Positions 15,908 through 24,710 of a stretch of 43,886 nucleotides of DNA are shown piece after piece. Origin of the DNA: Chryseosolibacter histidinae (lineage in GTDB: Bacteria; Bacteroidota; Bacteroidia; Cytophagales; Cyclobacteriaceae); the NCBI RefSeq assembly GCF_018598225.1, contig NZ_JAHESF010000050.1, positions 1 through 43,886 on the forward strand, given 5' to 3'. Both the position numbers and the translations under genes were made by a program. The notes beneath the pieces were generated by a model. The model was given only the letters and a program-made list of their open reading frames with translations. It was not told where the DNA came from and did not search any database. Position 1 is the stretch's first letter; every line of letters begins with the position of its first letter.

Positions 15908-18301
15908 CTATTCCGACCTCAGACTCTTCACTGGGTTTGCCATCGCTGCTTTTATCGACTGATAGCTCACCGTCAGCAACGTGATCACCAGCGCTCCAAT
16001 GCCAGCAGCGGCGAAGATCCACCAGGCCATGGTGCTCCGGTATTGATATTTCTGAAGCCAGTTGTTCATGAGGTACCACGCCATGGGCATCGCCAGCAGC
16101 AACGAGAGCGCCACCAGCCGCATGAAATCTTTCGAGAGCATACCCCAGAGGTTTACCACGCTGGCGCCCATTACTTTGCGCACGCCGATCTCTTTGGTGC
16201 GTTGTTCTGCTATAAAACTGGCCAGCCCCGAAATGCCCAGGCAGCTGATGAAGATGGCCAGCACGGCAAAGAAGCTGGCGAGCTTACCGATCCGTTCTTC
16301 GTCGCTGAACTTGCGCGCATATTCCACGTCTACAAATTCATGGGTGAAGGGCGATGCGGGACTGTGTTTATTGAATACCGTTCTGATCTTGTCAATCGCC
16401 TCGTGTGCGCTCATGTCGGGATTGAGCTTTAACAGGGCGATGTTGATGTTGTCGTAACGGTCGATGTGCCAGAGTGAAGGTCGCACGGGCTCATAGGGCG
16501 ACTCGATGATCATGTCTTTGATCACGCCAACGATGGTATAAGGCCTCTCGTTCCAGGTCAGTATCTCCCCTACAGCATTGTCAAACCCCAGGAATTTTTC
16601 AGCGGCTTCGTTGATCACAAACGCGTTCGAGTCGCTGGCAAACTCGCGTGAGAAATCGCGGCCGTCCTTAAATTGCCAGCCTACCGTTTTGCCGAACTCG
16701 TGGCTTACGCCGTTGTTGGGAAAATCGACAGCCAGTGCCGGATCTTTACCTTTCCAGGTGAAGCCACCGTTGCTGTTCCATACTTGTGTCGGAGGACTGC
16801 CAGCTTCGGCCATCTCTGTGATGGCGCGTTGTGATTTCAGCTCATTGCGTACAGCGTCGAAGTGTTTGTGGATGTCGTTTGTTTGTAAATATACATTGAT
16901 CAGTCCATTGCGGTCGTAGCCGATGGGCCTGTCTTTGGCGAACTCGATCTGGCGGAATACCACGATGGTGCCGATGATGAGCGTTACAGAAACAGTGAAT
17001 TGTAATACCACCAGCACCTGTCTGGGAATAGAAGCAAATCTGCCTACACGGAACGTTCCTTTCAATACTTTCACGGGCTGGAACGAAGACAGGTAGAGCG
17101 CGGGATAGCTGCCCGCCACAAGACCTGTGATGAGGCTGAATCCGATGCCGATGAGCCAGAACCGCGGACTGCTCCACAACAAGGTAAGTCGTTTATCCGC
17201 TACCTGGTTGAATTGCGGCAACGCCAGGTATACCAGTCCGATGGCCACCACGAAAGCCAGCAACGCCACCACGATAGATTCACAGAAGAACTGGTTGACG
17301 AGTTGGGATCTCATCGAGCCGACCGACTTGCGGATACCTACTTCCTTGGCGCGTTTCTCGGAGCGGGCTGTGCTCAGGTTCATAAAGTTGATACACGCCA
17401 GCAGCAACACAAAAACGCCGATGATGCCGAACATCCAAACGAATTCGATGCGGCCGCCCACATTCTTGCCTTCCTTGAACTCGGAATACAGGTGCCATTT
17501 GCTCATGGGCAAAAGGAACACCTCCGGTTTGTACTTGCGGTCGTTGTCCGTGCGAAGCCTGTTATATTTTACGTTGATGATCTTGGCTGAAACCTGGTCG
17601 AAGTCCGCGTTATCGGCCAGCTGCGCCCATGTTTGGGTGAAGTTGCTGTCCCACGGATCGTCCATGGTCTTGATCCATTCGTTTTCGATGATATAGAGCG
17701 ACCACGGCATAATGAAGGTCATCTCCCGGAATTTGGAGCTGTGCGGCATGTCTTCATAGACACCTGTCACTTTCACGTCGTGTTTGTTGTTCACGCGCAT
17801 CATCTGGCCCATGGGATCGGCATCGCCAAAGAAGGTTTTTGCCACGGTCTCAGAGAGTATGATGGAGTACGGATCTTTCAACGCGAGCTCCGGATCACCT
17901 TTCAGCAGGTTGATCGAAAACATATCGATCACCGGTGGCTCCCAGTACATACCTGCTTTGTTGAACTTCTTATCGCCCACCGCAAGGATGCGCCCGAAGT
18001 TCCAGGTCGACTGAATGACATATTTAAAATCGCTGCCGAAATTATTGCGGATCTCCTCGGCCATCACGTAAGGGTTGGACACCTGCGATTGTTTTACGCC
18101 ATTATAGATGTTATGCTGCCACACCTGCGCAAGCCGATCGTAGTTCTTATGGTAGCGGTTGTACGTCAGCTCATCCCAGATCCACAACCCGATCAGCAAG
18201 GCCACGGCCATACCCGTAGCAAGACCGGCAATGTTGATAAACGTGTAGCCCTTATTCTTGATAAGGTTCCGGACGGCGATCTTGAAGTAGTTGCGGAGCA
18301 T
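15908..18301 (-). CDS. FtsX/MacB-type ABC transporter permease
   Basis: A 797-residue permease with the same architecture as the one at 10983-13376 but clearly diverged in sequence. It has the N-terminal MLRNYFKIAVRNLIKNKGY and TM helix, MacB periplasmic domain (about 50-240), three TM helices (about 285-390) preceded by RSEKRAKEVGIRKSVGS, a TM near 430, a second periplasmic domain, and three C-terminal TM helices preceded by EQRTKEIGVRKVMGAS. The protein ends NPVKSLRSE, almost the same as the NPVNSLRSE of the other copy. No ATPase gene is adjacent; the substrate is unknown. Confidence 0.93.
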   Translation of the reverse strand: MLRNYFKIAVRNLIKNKGYTFINIAGLATGMAVALLIGLWIWDELTYNRYHKNYDRLAQVWQHNIYNGVKQSQVSNPYVMAEEIRNNFGSDFKYVIQSTWNFGRILAVGDKKFNKAGMYWEPPVIDMFSINLLKGDPELALKDPYSIILSETVAKTFFGDADPMGQMMRVNNKHDVKVTGVYEDMPHSSKFREMTFIMPWSLYIIENEWIKTMDDPWDSNFTQTWAQLADNADFDQVSAKIINVKYNRLRTDNDRKYKPEVFLLPMSKWHLYSEFKEGKNVGGRIEFVWMFGIIGVFVLLLACINFMNLSTARSEKRAKEVGIRKSVGSMRSQLVNQFFCESIVVALLAFVVAIGLVYLALPQFNQVADKRLTLLWSSPRFWLIGIGFSLITGLVAGSYPALYLSSFQPVKVLKGTFRVGRFASIPRQVLVVLQFTVSVTLIIGTIVVFRQIEFAKDRPIGYDRNGLINVYLQTNDIHKHFDAVRNELKSQRAITEMAEAGSPPTQVWNSNGGFTWKGKDPALAVDFPNNGVSHEFGKTVGWQFKDGRDFSREFASDSNAFVINEAAEKFLGFDNAVGEILTWNERPYTIVGVIKDMIIESPYEPVRPSLWHIDRYDNINIALLKLNPDMSAHEAIDKIRTVFNKHSPASPFTHEFVDVEYARKFSDEERIGKLASFFAVLAIFISCLGISGLASFIAEQRTKEIGVRKVMGASVVNLWGMLSKDFMRLVALSLLLAMPMAWYLMNNWLQKYQYRSTMAWWIFAAAGIGALVITLLTVSYQSIKAAMANPVKSLRSE

Positions 18302-18396
18302 AAAGAGACAAAATTTTGAACTAGACGAAAGGGATACTCAGTAAAGTTACAAAGGTTACAATCACGAGGGACCCCGGAAAGGCCAATCAATAGGCG

Positions 18397-18440
18397 CAGT
18401 AACTGGTAACTGGCAACTGGCTAACCGTCAACCGGTCACC
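18397..18440. repeat. Heptad array, ACTGGCA type, at the 3' end of the regulator gene
   Basis: Words GGTAACT and GGCAACT stand in 7-nt phase, then AACCGTC-type words after a one-base slip. The TGA of the RamB-like gene (18436-18438) lies in the last word. Confidence 0.75.
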
Positions 18441-19953
18441 TATCCGACAGCGCCTTCAAAGCCGTTTTCATCACGGCGATCCGCTGACCTTTTTGCAACA
18501 CCTCCGCTTCTGCCGCGCGTTCTGCACAGTCGGCCGCCGGACATCGCTGGCACGTCTCTCCCACCATACGAATGGGAATGGTTGGGTCATTCCAGAACAT
18601 CACCTTCTTCCGGAGCTGATTGGTGAGCAACAGCCCTACCGAGATGCTGTGGTTGATATTGGTGCCTTCCATCGCGGGTTTTGCCAGGCTGAGGATCAGG
18701 TACTCTTTTTCGTTGCCAAAATACCGCGACCGCTGCGCCATGCACAACGGTTTTGAATAGATCCCTTTTTTCAATTGCACCGAAAGACTGCGGAGAATAT
18801 TGATGGAGATCCACCGGCGGCAGTAATGTTCCTGCATCATGTTAGCATGGGGGTTGTGCAGTCCTGCGAGGTGCATCTCCTTGGTCAGCTCGAACTCTTC
18901 ACTGCCATTGCGGTTGCTGAAGCGTAAAAAGAACAGCTCCTGGATGCCAAAATATCGCGGTAGCAGGTTGGTAAGGCGATGTGCAAGGATCTCGGGCGAT
19001 ACCTTGAAGTCTTCCATCAGTTGGATGATGTCACGGCTGTTGAATTCGGGGCTGGCAAAGATCACCTCGAGCCGCTTCACCAGCGATTCCCGGGGCAGCA
19101 GCAACGCGCAGGAAAAATAAGAAGCTTTGAAGTTGTTGAGCACCTGCTCGAAGGAGTCGAACTCCACCCACGATGTTGTATTCGGTCGCTCCGTGATGCC
19201 AAGGAATTGAAAGCCGATCTCGCGTCCGAGGATGAACGCTTTCTGAATGCGGTTGAGATTTTTGTTCAGCAGCAGTTTGGGACGTTTTCCCGGAAGCAGC
19301 ACAGACCTGAGTTCCTGGAGCTCGGGCTGGTTAGACAGGCCATCTTCTTCAACCCGGTATTGATAATTCTTTTCCAGCACGGCGCGGAGTTGCTCCCACT
19401 CAATTGCCTGATGGACATCCAGGCTGTTTTGCGACATAAAGTTGTCGACTGCTGTCTCGATCTCCTCGAAATAGTTTTCGTGCATCTCCTGGTAAGAGCG
19501 AAGGGCGGAAAAGTAGATGTTTTCAACTCTCATTCCGTAGTTACGACTGATCTCGATCAGGGTATTGAGAAATGCATTGAGCTTGACAGGCACACGGGCC
19601 AGCAGGTCAAGCAATTGCGCCTTGTCGATACCGAACACATCGAGCAGCAGCTCTTTCATGATGCGCGATTGAAGCACTTCGGCAACCGGCGCCAGCTTTT
19701 TGTTCGTCTTCAATGACACCAGCCAGTCGTAGCTCACCTCCAGCGTATTGGCCAGCACGGCAATCTTGTCTGCCTTGGGAAGTTTTTTTCCTTTCTCGAT
19801 CTCGTTCAGGTAAGAGATCGAGATACCCGTAGCCTGCGCAAGCTCCGCCAGCGACATCCCTTTTTCAGTACGAAGCTGCTTGAGCTTGAGACCCATGATG
19901 AGCTTGAGGTGGGATTCGTCTACGGTAGCAGGTGACTTCTTTTTGGGTTCCAT
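18436..19953 (-). CDS. RamB/ScfR-like XRE transcriptional regulator of acyl-CoA or acetate metabolism
   Basis: A 505-residue regulator. Residues about 19-75 form an XRE helix-turn-helix (LKQLRTEKGMSLAELAQATGISISYLNEIEKG). A long central region (about 170-340) resembles the IrrE/ImmA-type domain but has no HEXXH zinc motif. The C-terminal part fits the ScfR domain of RamB, PccR and MceR, ending in the Cys cluster CQRCPAADC. RamB-type proteins control aceA/aceB and related genes in Actinobacteria, and PccR/MceR sense short-chain acyl-CoA. Here the gene is divergent from malate synthase and isocitrate lyase, so it is a strong candidate regulator of the glyoxylate shunt (inference). A GGTTGCC-type heptad array starts 8 bp upstream of its ATG. 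Confidence 0.85.
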   Translation of the reverse strand: MEPKKKSPATVDESHLKLIMGLKLKQLRTEKGMSLAELAQATGISISYLNEIEKGKKLPKADKIAVLANTLEVSYDWLVSLKTNKKLAPVAEVLQSRIMKELLLDVFGIDKAQLLDLLARVPVKLNAFLNTLIEISRNYGMRVENIYFSALRSYQEMHENYFEEIETAVDNFMSQNSLDVHQAIEWEQLRAVLEKNYQYRVEEDGLSNQPELQELRSVLLPGKRPKLLLNKNLNRIQKAFILGREIGFQFLGITERPNTTSWVEFDSFEQVLNNFKASYFSCALLLPRESLVKRLEVIFASPEFNSRDIIQLMEDFKVSPEILAHRLTNLLPRYFGIQELFFLRFSNRNGSEEFELTKEMHLAGLHNPHANMMQEHYCRRWISINILRSLSVQLKKGIYSKPLCMAQRSRYFGNEKEYLILSLAKPAMEGTNINHSISVGLLLTNQLRKKVMFWNDPTIPIRMVGETCQRCPAADCAERAAEAEVLQKGQRIAVMKTALKALSDR

Positions 19954-19961
19954 AATTCAGA

Positions 19962-20163
19962 TGGTTACTAGTTGCCTGTTGCCAGTTGCCGGTTGCCTGT
20001 TGCCGGTTCATTTTGTGTTTATTATTACTACTGAGTTTCTCAATCGAAAGACACCGAAAAAACTGACGGCATTATCGAGCTTCCGCCAACCGATTTACCA
20101 AGATTCCGAACGCAATGCTGTCCTCGCCCCAACCGGCCACCCGGTAACTGGCAACTGGCAACA
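19962..20163. repeat. Inverted pair of ACTGGCA-type heptad arrays
   Basis: Positions 19962-20009 hold seven words in perfect 7-nt phase (variants of AGTTGCC and GGTTGCC). Positions 20134-20163 hold the reverse-strand words (TAACTGG, CAACTGG). Positions 19978-20000 and 20141-20163 are complementary at most positions, bracketing about 140 bp. Confidence 0.75.
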
Positions 20164-20292
20164 AGCCCCATTCGCCGATCAGCGAACAAAAATATTTTTC
20201 ACACAATCGTTAAATCTGAAACCCAAAAACCGCCTCCCAATCCAAATCAATCGTTTACGCCTGGCTTATAAATGTAGCGAAAAAAGTCTGTC

Positions 20293-20306
20293 AGCGAAAA
20301 TTCGCT
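20293..20306. promoter_or_regulatory. Candidate operator upstream of malate synthase
   Basis: The dyad AGCGAA-AA-TTCGCT lies 51 bp before the malate synthase ATG, and the half-site AGCGAAAA recurs 16 bp upstream. The position fits repression, but the binding protein is not known; the divergent RamB-like regulator is the obvious candidate. Confidence 0.35.
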
Positions 20307-20357
20307 TGATTTTAAGCCCCGGCTTTTGAAGGTTTGTGTCACCAAATCACCGGAATT

Positions 20358-21974
20358 ATGAACCCAATCATGTCAGAAACAACCACCATGACCGGCAACA
20401 TTCGGCTCAAAGGCGAGCTGAAAGCAGGTTTTGAAACAGTGCTTACACCCGAAGCCCTCTCCTTCCTGGCGTTCCTTCACGACCAGTTCGATACCAGAAG
20501 GCAGACCCTGCTCGTACAGCGAAAAGATCGGCAGGCCGAGATCAATGAAGGACATTTTCCCACTTGCCTGCCGGCCACCGAAGACGTGAGAAAGAATGAA
20601 TGGAAGGTTGATCCCGTACCGCCGTGCCTGCAGAACCGGCGTGTGGAGATCACCGGCCCGGTTGACCGGAAGATGGTCATCAACGCACTGAATTCAGGCG
20701 CCAATGTTTACATGGCCGATTTTGAGGATGCTACTTCGCCCACATGGCAGAACATCATCGAAGGTCAGATGAACCTGCAGGATGCCGTGCGAAAGGAGAT
20801 CAGCTACACTGCGGCTGACGGAAGATCGTATCACCTGAACGATGAAGTGGCCGTGCTGATGGTGCGTCCGCGGGGCTGGCATCTTGATGAAGCACACATC
20901 CTCATCGATAACAAACCGGTATCGGCATCACTGACTGATTTTGCTTTGTTTGCCTTCCACAACGGCGCCCTGTTGTCAGCCCGGGAACAGGGCCCGTTCT
21001 TTTACCTGCCCAAGATCGAAAGTCACCTCGAGGCGCGTTTATGGAACGACGTGTTCAACGCCGCTGAAGACATGCTCGGACTGACCCAGGGCACCATCAA
21101 GGCGACCGTGCTCATCGAGACCATCACGGCCGCGTTTGAAATGGAAGAGATCCTGTACGAGCTCCGCACCCACATCGCCGGACTGAATGCAGGCCGCTGG
21201 GATTACATCTTCAGCATCATCAAAAAATTCCACCGTCACCCGCAGTTCATGATGCCGGAGCGGGCGCTGGTGACCATGAACGTACCTTTCATGAGTGCTT
21301 ATGCGCGTCAGCTGGTGAAAGTATGCCATAAACGCGGCGCCCATGCCATGGGTGGTATGTCGGCCTTTATTCCCAGCAAGAACGAAGCCGTAAACAGGAA
21401 TGCCTATGAAAAGATCCGCAGCGATAAGGAACGCGAAGTGATGCAGGGCTATGACGGCACCTGGGTGGCACATCCTAAACTGGTTTCTGTTGCCAGGGAG
21501 ATCTTCGACAAGGTGCTGGGAGATCAACCCAACCAGAAGCACATGATACCCGCGCACGATGATGTCACGGCAGCGGAGCTCCTCGATGTAGCCTCGGCCA
21601 GGGGTACCATCTCCGAGTATGGGTTCCGCACCAACGTGAACGTGGCGCTGCTTTACCTTGAGTCGTGGCTGAGTGGCACCGGGGCTGCGGCATTGTATAA
21701 CCTGATGGAAGACGCTGCCACCGCCGAGATCTCCCGTGCCCAGTTGTGGCAATGGATCAACCACCGCGCCATGCTGGAAGACAACCGTACCATTACCACG
21801 GCATTGTACCAGGAGATCTGCGACGAAGAGTTCGACAAGATCAGCGACGAATTCTTCACCGCGGGCAAAGACGCATCACGGCTGCAAACAGCACGCCTCA
21901 TCCTCGATAAGCTGGTGCTATCACCAACCTTCGAAGATTTCCTTACCCTCAAAGCATACACTTACATACAGTGA
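20358..21974 (+). CDS. aceB: Malate synthase A
   Basis: A 538-residue malate synthase of the A type, the usual length. It condenses glyoxylate with acetyl-CoA to malate in the glyoxylate shunt. The family motifs are NRRVEITGPVDRKMVINALNSGA, YMADFEDATSPTW, VRPRGWHLDE, VLIETITAAFEMEEILYEL, GLNAGRWDYIFS and HAMGGMSAFIP. The ATG at 20358 is preferred; the open frame reaches a TTG at 20334, and a further ATG (20370) follows. Isocitrate lyase is 140 bp downstream on the same strand, so the two enzymes of the shunt lie together, with a RamB-like regulator divergent. Confidence 0.97.
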   Translation: MNPIMSETTTMTGNIRLKGELKAGFETVLTPEALSFLAFLHDQFDTRRQTLLVQRKDRQAEINEGHFPTCLPATEDVRKNEWKVDPVPPCLQNRRVEITGPVDRKMVINALNSGANVYMADFEDATSPTWQNIIEGQMNLQDAVRKEISYTAADGRSYHLNDEVAVLMVRPRGWHLDEAHILIDNKPVSASLTDFALFAFHNGALLSAREQGPFFYLPKIESHLEARLWNDVFNAAEDMLGLTQGTIKATVLIETITAAFEMEEILYELRTHIAGLNAGRWDYIFSIIKKFHRHPQFMMPERALVTMNVPFMSAYARQLVKVCHKRGAHAMGGMSAFIPSKNEAVNRNAYEKIRSDKEREVMQGYDGTWVAHPKLVSVAREIFDKVLGDQPNQKHMIPAHDDVTAAELLDVASARGTISEYGFRTNVNVALLYLESWLSGTGAAALYNLMEDAATAEISRAQLWQWINHRAMLEDNRTITTALYQEICDEEFDKISDEFFTAGKDASRLQTARLILDKLVLSPTFEDFLTLKAYTYIQ

Positions 21975-22106
21975 TAGATATGAGATGTGAGATAATACCG
22001 AGTGACTCGAAAACCGCCCGGTCTCATCCCGATAGCTATCGGGACTCAAGTCTCACATCTAACTTGAAACTTCAAACTTGAAACTTTAAACTTTTAACCT
22101 CAAACT
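21975..22106. repeat. Heptad arrays with nested palindrome between aceB and aceA
   Basis: GATATGA-type words (21977-21996) begin right at the aceB stop. TGAAACT-type words run in perfect phase for eight heptads at 22051-22106. AGATGTGAGA at the left pairs with TCTCACATCT (22051-22060). In the loop lies the perfect 16-bp palindrome CCCGATAGCTATCGGG (22028-22043). The second array ends 8 bp before the aceA start codon. Confidence 0.85.
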
Positions 22107-22114
22107 TTCCGAAT

Positions 22115-23422
22115 ATGAACAGGCAGGAGAAAATCAGTCAGTTAACCCATAGCTGGAATCACGACACAAGATGGCGCGGTATCACAAGGCCTTACACGGC
22201 AGCGCAGGTAGTAAAACTTGCAGGCACAGTTAAAATAGAACACACGCTGGCAAAGCTCGGCGCTGAGCGGCTCTGGGATCTCCTCCATACGGAAAGTTGC
22301 GTGACGGCATTGGGCGCCCTTACCGGCAACCAGGCCGTGCAGCAAGTACAGGCGGGACTAAAAGCCATTTACCTTAGCGGATGGCAGGTGGCTGCCGATG
22401 CCAATCTTTCAGGGCAAACCTACCCTGACCAGAGCCTCTATCCGGCAGACAGTGTACCGGCCGTTGTGAGGCGTATCAACAACGCCCTGCTACGCGCAGA
22501 CCAGATCCAGCACGAGACCGGTGAGGGAAATGTATACTGGATGGCCCCCATCGTGGCAGATGCGGAGGCGGGCTTCGGTGGCAACCTCAACGCGTTCGAG
22601 CTGATGAAGATGATGATCGAAGCAGGCGCCGCTGGTGTGCATTTTGAAGACCAGCTCTCATCGGCCAAGAAATGCGGCCACCTCGGGGGAAAGGTGCTCG
22701 TGCCCACACGTGAGGCCATCGACAGGCTTGTTGCTGCCAGGCTTGCCGCCGATGTGCTGGAAGTGCCCACCCTCATTGTAGCCCGCACCGATGCCGATGC
22801 CGCCACCCTGCTCACCAGCGACATCGATGAACGCGACCGGCCATTCATTTACGGGCAACGGTCACATGAAGGTTTCTACCAGGTGAAGAATGGTATCGAT
22901 CAGGCCATCAGCCGGGGCGTTGCATATGCACCGTACGCCGACCTGGTGTGGTGTGAGACATCGCATCCCGACCTCGGGCAAGCTTACGAATTCGCCCGCG
23001 CCATTCATGCGCAATACCCCGGCAAGTTGCTGGCGTACAACTGCTCACCATCGTTCAATTGGGCCGCTAAGCTTACGGAAATGGAGATGCTCAGCTTCCG
23101 CGAACAGCTCGCCGCCATGGGATATAAATTTCAGTTTGTGACGCTGGCAGGCTTCCACGCCCTGAACACCAGCATGTTCGAGCTGGCACTCGCCTACCGG
23201 CAGAACGGTATGGCCGGATACGCTTCCCTGCAGCAAAGGGAGTTCACGCTCCAGCATGACCATGGCTTCAGGGCCGTCCGTCACCAGGCCTTCGTAGGCA
23301 CCGGCTACTTCGATGCCGTCCAGGAAGTGATCACCAATGGCCAGGCTTCCACCACAGCGTTGAGGAATTCTACGGAAGAAGCGCAATTCGGAGAAGTGAA
23401 GGCGGTGCCGCTGGTTGCGTGA
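22115..23422 (+). CDS. aceA: Isocitrate lyase
   Basis: A 435-residue isocitrate lyase of typical length, which cleaves isocitrate to glyoxylate and succinate. The active-site motif KKCGH is at 185-189 with the catalytic Cys187. Further family motifs are [41 protein letters not shown] and [11 protein letters not shown]. The start at 22115 is the only sensible ATG. It follows malate synthase and would share its transcript unless the repeat-rich spacer terminates or processes it. Confidence 0.98.
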   Translation: MNRQEKISQLTHSWNHDTRWRGITRPYTAAQVVKLAGTVKIEHTLAKLGAERLWDLLHTESCVTALGALTGNQAVQQVQAGLKAIYLSGWQVAADANLSGQTYPDQSLYPADSVPAVVRRINNALLRADQIQHETGEGNVYWMAPIVADAEAGFGGNLNAFELMKMMIEAGAAGVHFEDQLSSAKKCGHLGGKVLVPTREAIDRLVAARLAADVLEVPTLIVARTDADAATLLTSDIDERDRPFIYGQRSHEGFYQVKNGIDQAISRGVAYAPYADLVWCETSHPDLGQAYEFARAIHAQYPGKLLAYNCSPSFNWAAKLTEMEMLSFREQLAAMGYKFQFVTLAGFHALNTSMFELALAYRQNGMAGYASLQQREFTLQHDHGFRAVRHQAFVGTGYFDAVQEVITNGQASTTALRNSTEEAQFGEVKAVPLVA

Positions 23423-23451
23423 AAAAAAATTGACAGTTGACAAGGCTCTCA

Positions 23452-23524
23452 CCCTTCAAGGGCTTTTCAGGTGCATCACTTTATGAAAATTGGTATACGC
23501 CACCTGCAGAACCCTTGAAGGGTT
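23452..23524. repeat. CCCTTCAAGGG inverted pair
   Basis: CCCTTCAAGGG at 23452-23462 and AACCCTTGAAGGGTT at 23510-23524 are each palindromic. They also sit in a larger imperfect hairpin in which CAGGTG and CACCTG pair. It lies just after the isocitrate lyase stop and may act as a bidirectional terminator. Confidence 0.6.
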
Positions 23525-23538
23525 GTTCCGTGGACTAA

Positions 23539-23565
23539 TCGTACCTCGTATTTCGTACCTCGTAC
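23539..23565. repeat. Heptad array, TCGTACC type
   Basis: Nearly four words in perfect 7-nt phase (TCGTACC, TCGTATT and so on). The same word family occurs at 15868, 32080 and 41954. Confidence 0.8.
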
Positions 23566-23610
23566 TTTTTAGCAAGACCGATATTCTGAGCAAGGCACGT
23601 GTGTCGGCAT

Positions 23611-23717
23611 GCGGGGAGCGAAGAATCCCGTTGTAACGAAGTGCACACGCATAGAGCAGATGCAGTTATAAGTGCGCGGTGACGGTCACGGGATCCTTCG
23701 CTCGCACACTGCCCCGC
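23611..23717. repeat. Long inverted repeat
   Basis: The arm 23616-23631 pairs with 23688-23703 (15 of 16 bases, GAGCGAAG type). The outer GCGGGG pairs with CCCCGC at 23712-23717 after a 7-nt insertion in the right arm. The loop contains the small hairpin GCAT-AGAGCAG-ATGC. Confidence 0.7.
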
Positions 23718-23761
23718 ACAAAGACACCACTCAGGATACCGGTTTCTATGGGGCCGCGGCC

Positions 23762-23790
23762 GTGGACTGTCGACTGTGGACCGTGGACTA
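23762..23790. repeat. Heptad array, GTGGACT type
   Basis: Four words in perfect 7-nt phase (GTGGACT, GTCGACT and variants), ending in the stop codon region of the EamA gene. Confidence 0.8.
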
Positions 23791-24678
23791 TTTACTCACC
23801 ACTCTTCTAAAATTCGGATAATTAAAAATCACCAGCGCCACCGCAATGATCGCATACCCCGTCAACTGGATGGCGTTGATATGCTCGTGAAAAACAACGA
23901 ATGCCAGCGTGAAGTTGATGATGGGGTTCACATACATCAGGATGCCGATGGTAGCGGAGTTGATGCGGTTGAGCGCAAAGAGGTTCAGGAACAGGGGAAC
24001 CACGGTGAAGATCACGGCGATCATGGCAATGAAGGCGTAGAACCTCGTGGCCGATGGAACACTGCTCACCAGTGTGTTGACAAACAGGGTCAGGATGAGC
24101 AGCGAGAACAATACCTGCACGCCCAGGATGATCATGCGGTCGAAACCCTGGTTCTTGCGTTGTGAGATCAGGTACAGCGCGTAGGTGAACGCTGTGAGAA
24201 AGCTGTAGCCCAGCTCGAGCGTGGAGTTGAGACCCATCAGCACACAACTGATCGTACAAAGCGCCACGGCGATCCACTGCAGCGTTGTCATCTTCTCTTT
24301 GATGAGCACGTACCCCAGCACCGCCGTGATCACAGGGCAAATGAGATACGAGAACGACGCCGTTTTGATGTTGATGTTGTTCACGATGTAAATAAATGTG
24401 AGCCAGTTCACGGTGAGCAACGCGCCGCCAACGAGGGTGAGCGCGATCACCTTGTTTCGCTGCGTCGATGCCAGCGACCGAAGGTTTGTGAGGTTGGTTC
24501 TAAGGTCGTTACGCTTGAAGCCGAAAATAATGACCGCCAGCACCAGCACCGAGGCCAGGATCCGGAAGTAAAGGATCTCCCCTGCTGAATAGTCTTTTAA
24601 GGCACGGAGCGGGATCGAAAAGAATCCCCACGTTACGAAGGCTGCGATCGCCGCAGCGTAATGCTTGCTGTTGCTCAT
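23788..24678 (-). CDS. EamA/RarD-like drug/metabolite transporter
   Basis: A 296-residue inner-membrane protein with ten predicted hydrophobic helices, made of two EamA repeats (about 5-140 and 150-290). It begins MSNSKHYAAAIAAFVTWGFFSIPLRAL, and the SAGEILYFRILAS motif resembles RarD. Substrates of such exporters are usually amino acids or metabolites; the substrate here cannot be inferred. The start at 24678 is chosen because an upstream in-frame extension would overlap the preceding gene in another frame. The gap to the preceding gene is 32 bp, so an operon is likely. Its stop abuts a GTGGACT array. Confidence 0.88.
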   Translation of the reverse strand: MSNSKHYAAAIAAFVTWGFFSIPLRALKDYSAGEILYFRILASVLVLAVIIFGFKRNDLRTNLTNLRSLASTQRNKVIALTLVGGALLTVNWLTFIYIVNNINIKTASFSYLICPVITAVLGYVLIKEKMTTLQWIAVALCTISCVLMGLNSTLELGYSFLTAFTYALYLISQRKNQGFDRMIILGVQVLFSLLILTLFVNTLVSSVPSATRFYAFIAMIAVIFTVVPLFLNLFALNRINSATIGILMYVNPIINFTLAFVVFHEHINAIQLTGYAIIAVALVIFNYPNFRRVVSK

Positions 24679-24710
24679 GATTGAAGGGGCGAATATAACA
24701 AATCGCTTGG

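Larger units (their letters stand above)
19954..20357. other. Divergent control region between the RamB-like gene and malate synthase
   Basis: These 404 bp hold no gene. They contain two inverted ACTGGCA-type heptad arrays (19962-20009 and 20134-20163) and, close to the malate synthase start, an AGCGAA-AA-TTCGCT dyad (20293-20306). A second AGCGAAAA lies at 20277-20284. These are the best visible operator candidates; no sure promoter was found. Confidence 0.6.
23423..23787. other. Repeat-filled spacer between convergent genes
   Basis: These 365 bp hold no gene. They contain two TTGACA-type heptads (23430-23444), an inverted pair around CCCTTCAAGGG (23452-23524), a TCGTACC array (23539-23565), a long inverted repeat (23611-23717) and a GTGGACT array (23762-23790) that ends at the stop of the EamA gene. 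Confidence 0.75.

Noticed and set aside
10983-18301. Tandem duplication of the two FtsX permeases
   Set aside because: Both have 797 residues, but the sequences are clearly diverged and other genes lie between them; membership of the same family is enough to explain the similarity.
21039-21764. 241-residue open frame antisense to aceB
   Set aside because: It lies wholly inside the malate synthase gene and shows no independent domain.
23500-23790. CRISPR array suggested by short repeats
   Set aside because: The repeats are 7-nt words without unique spacers, and no cas gene is near.
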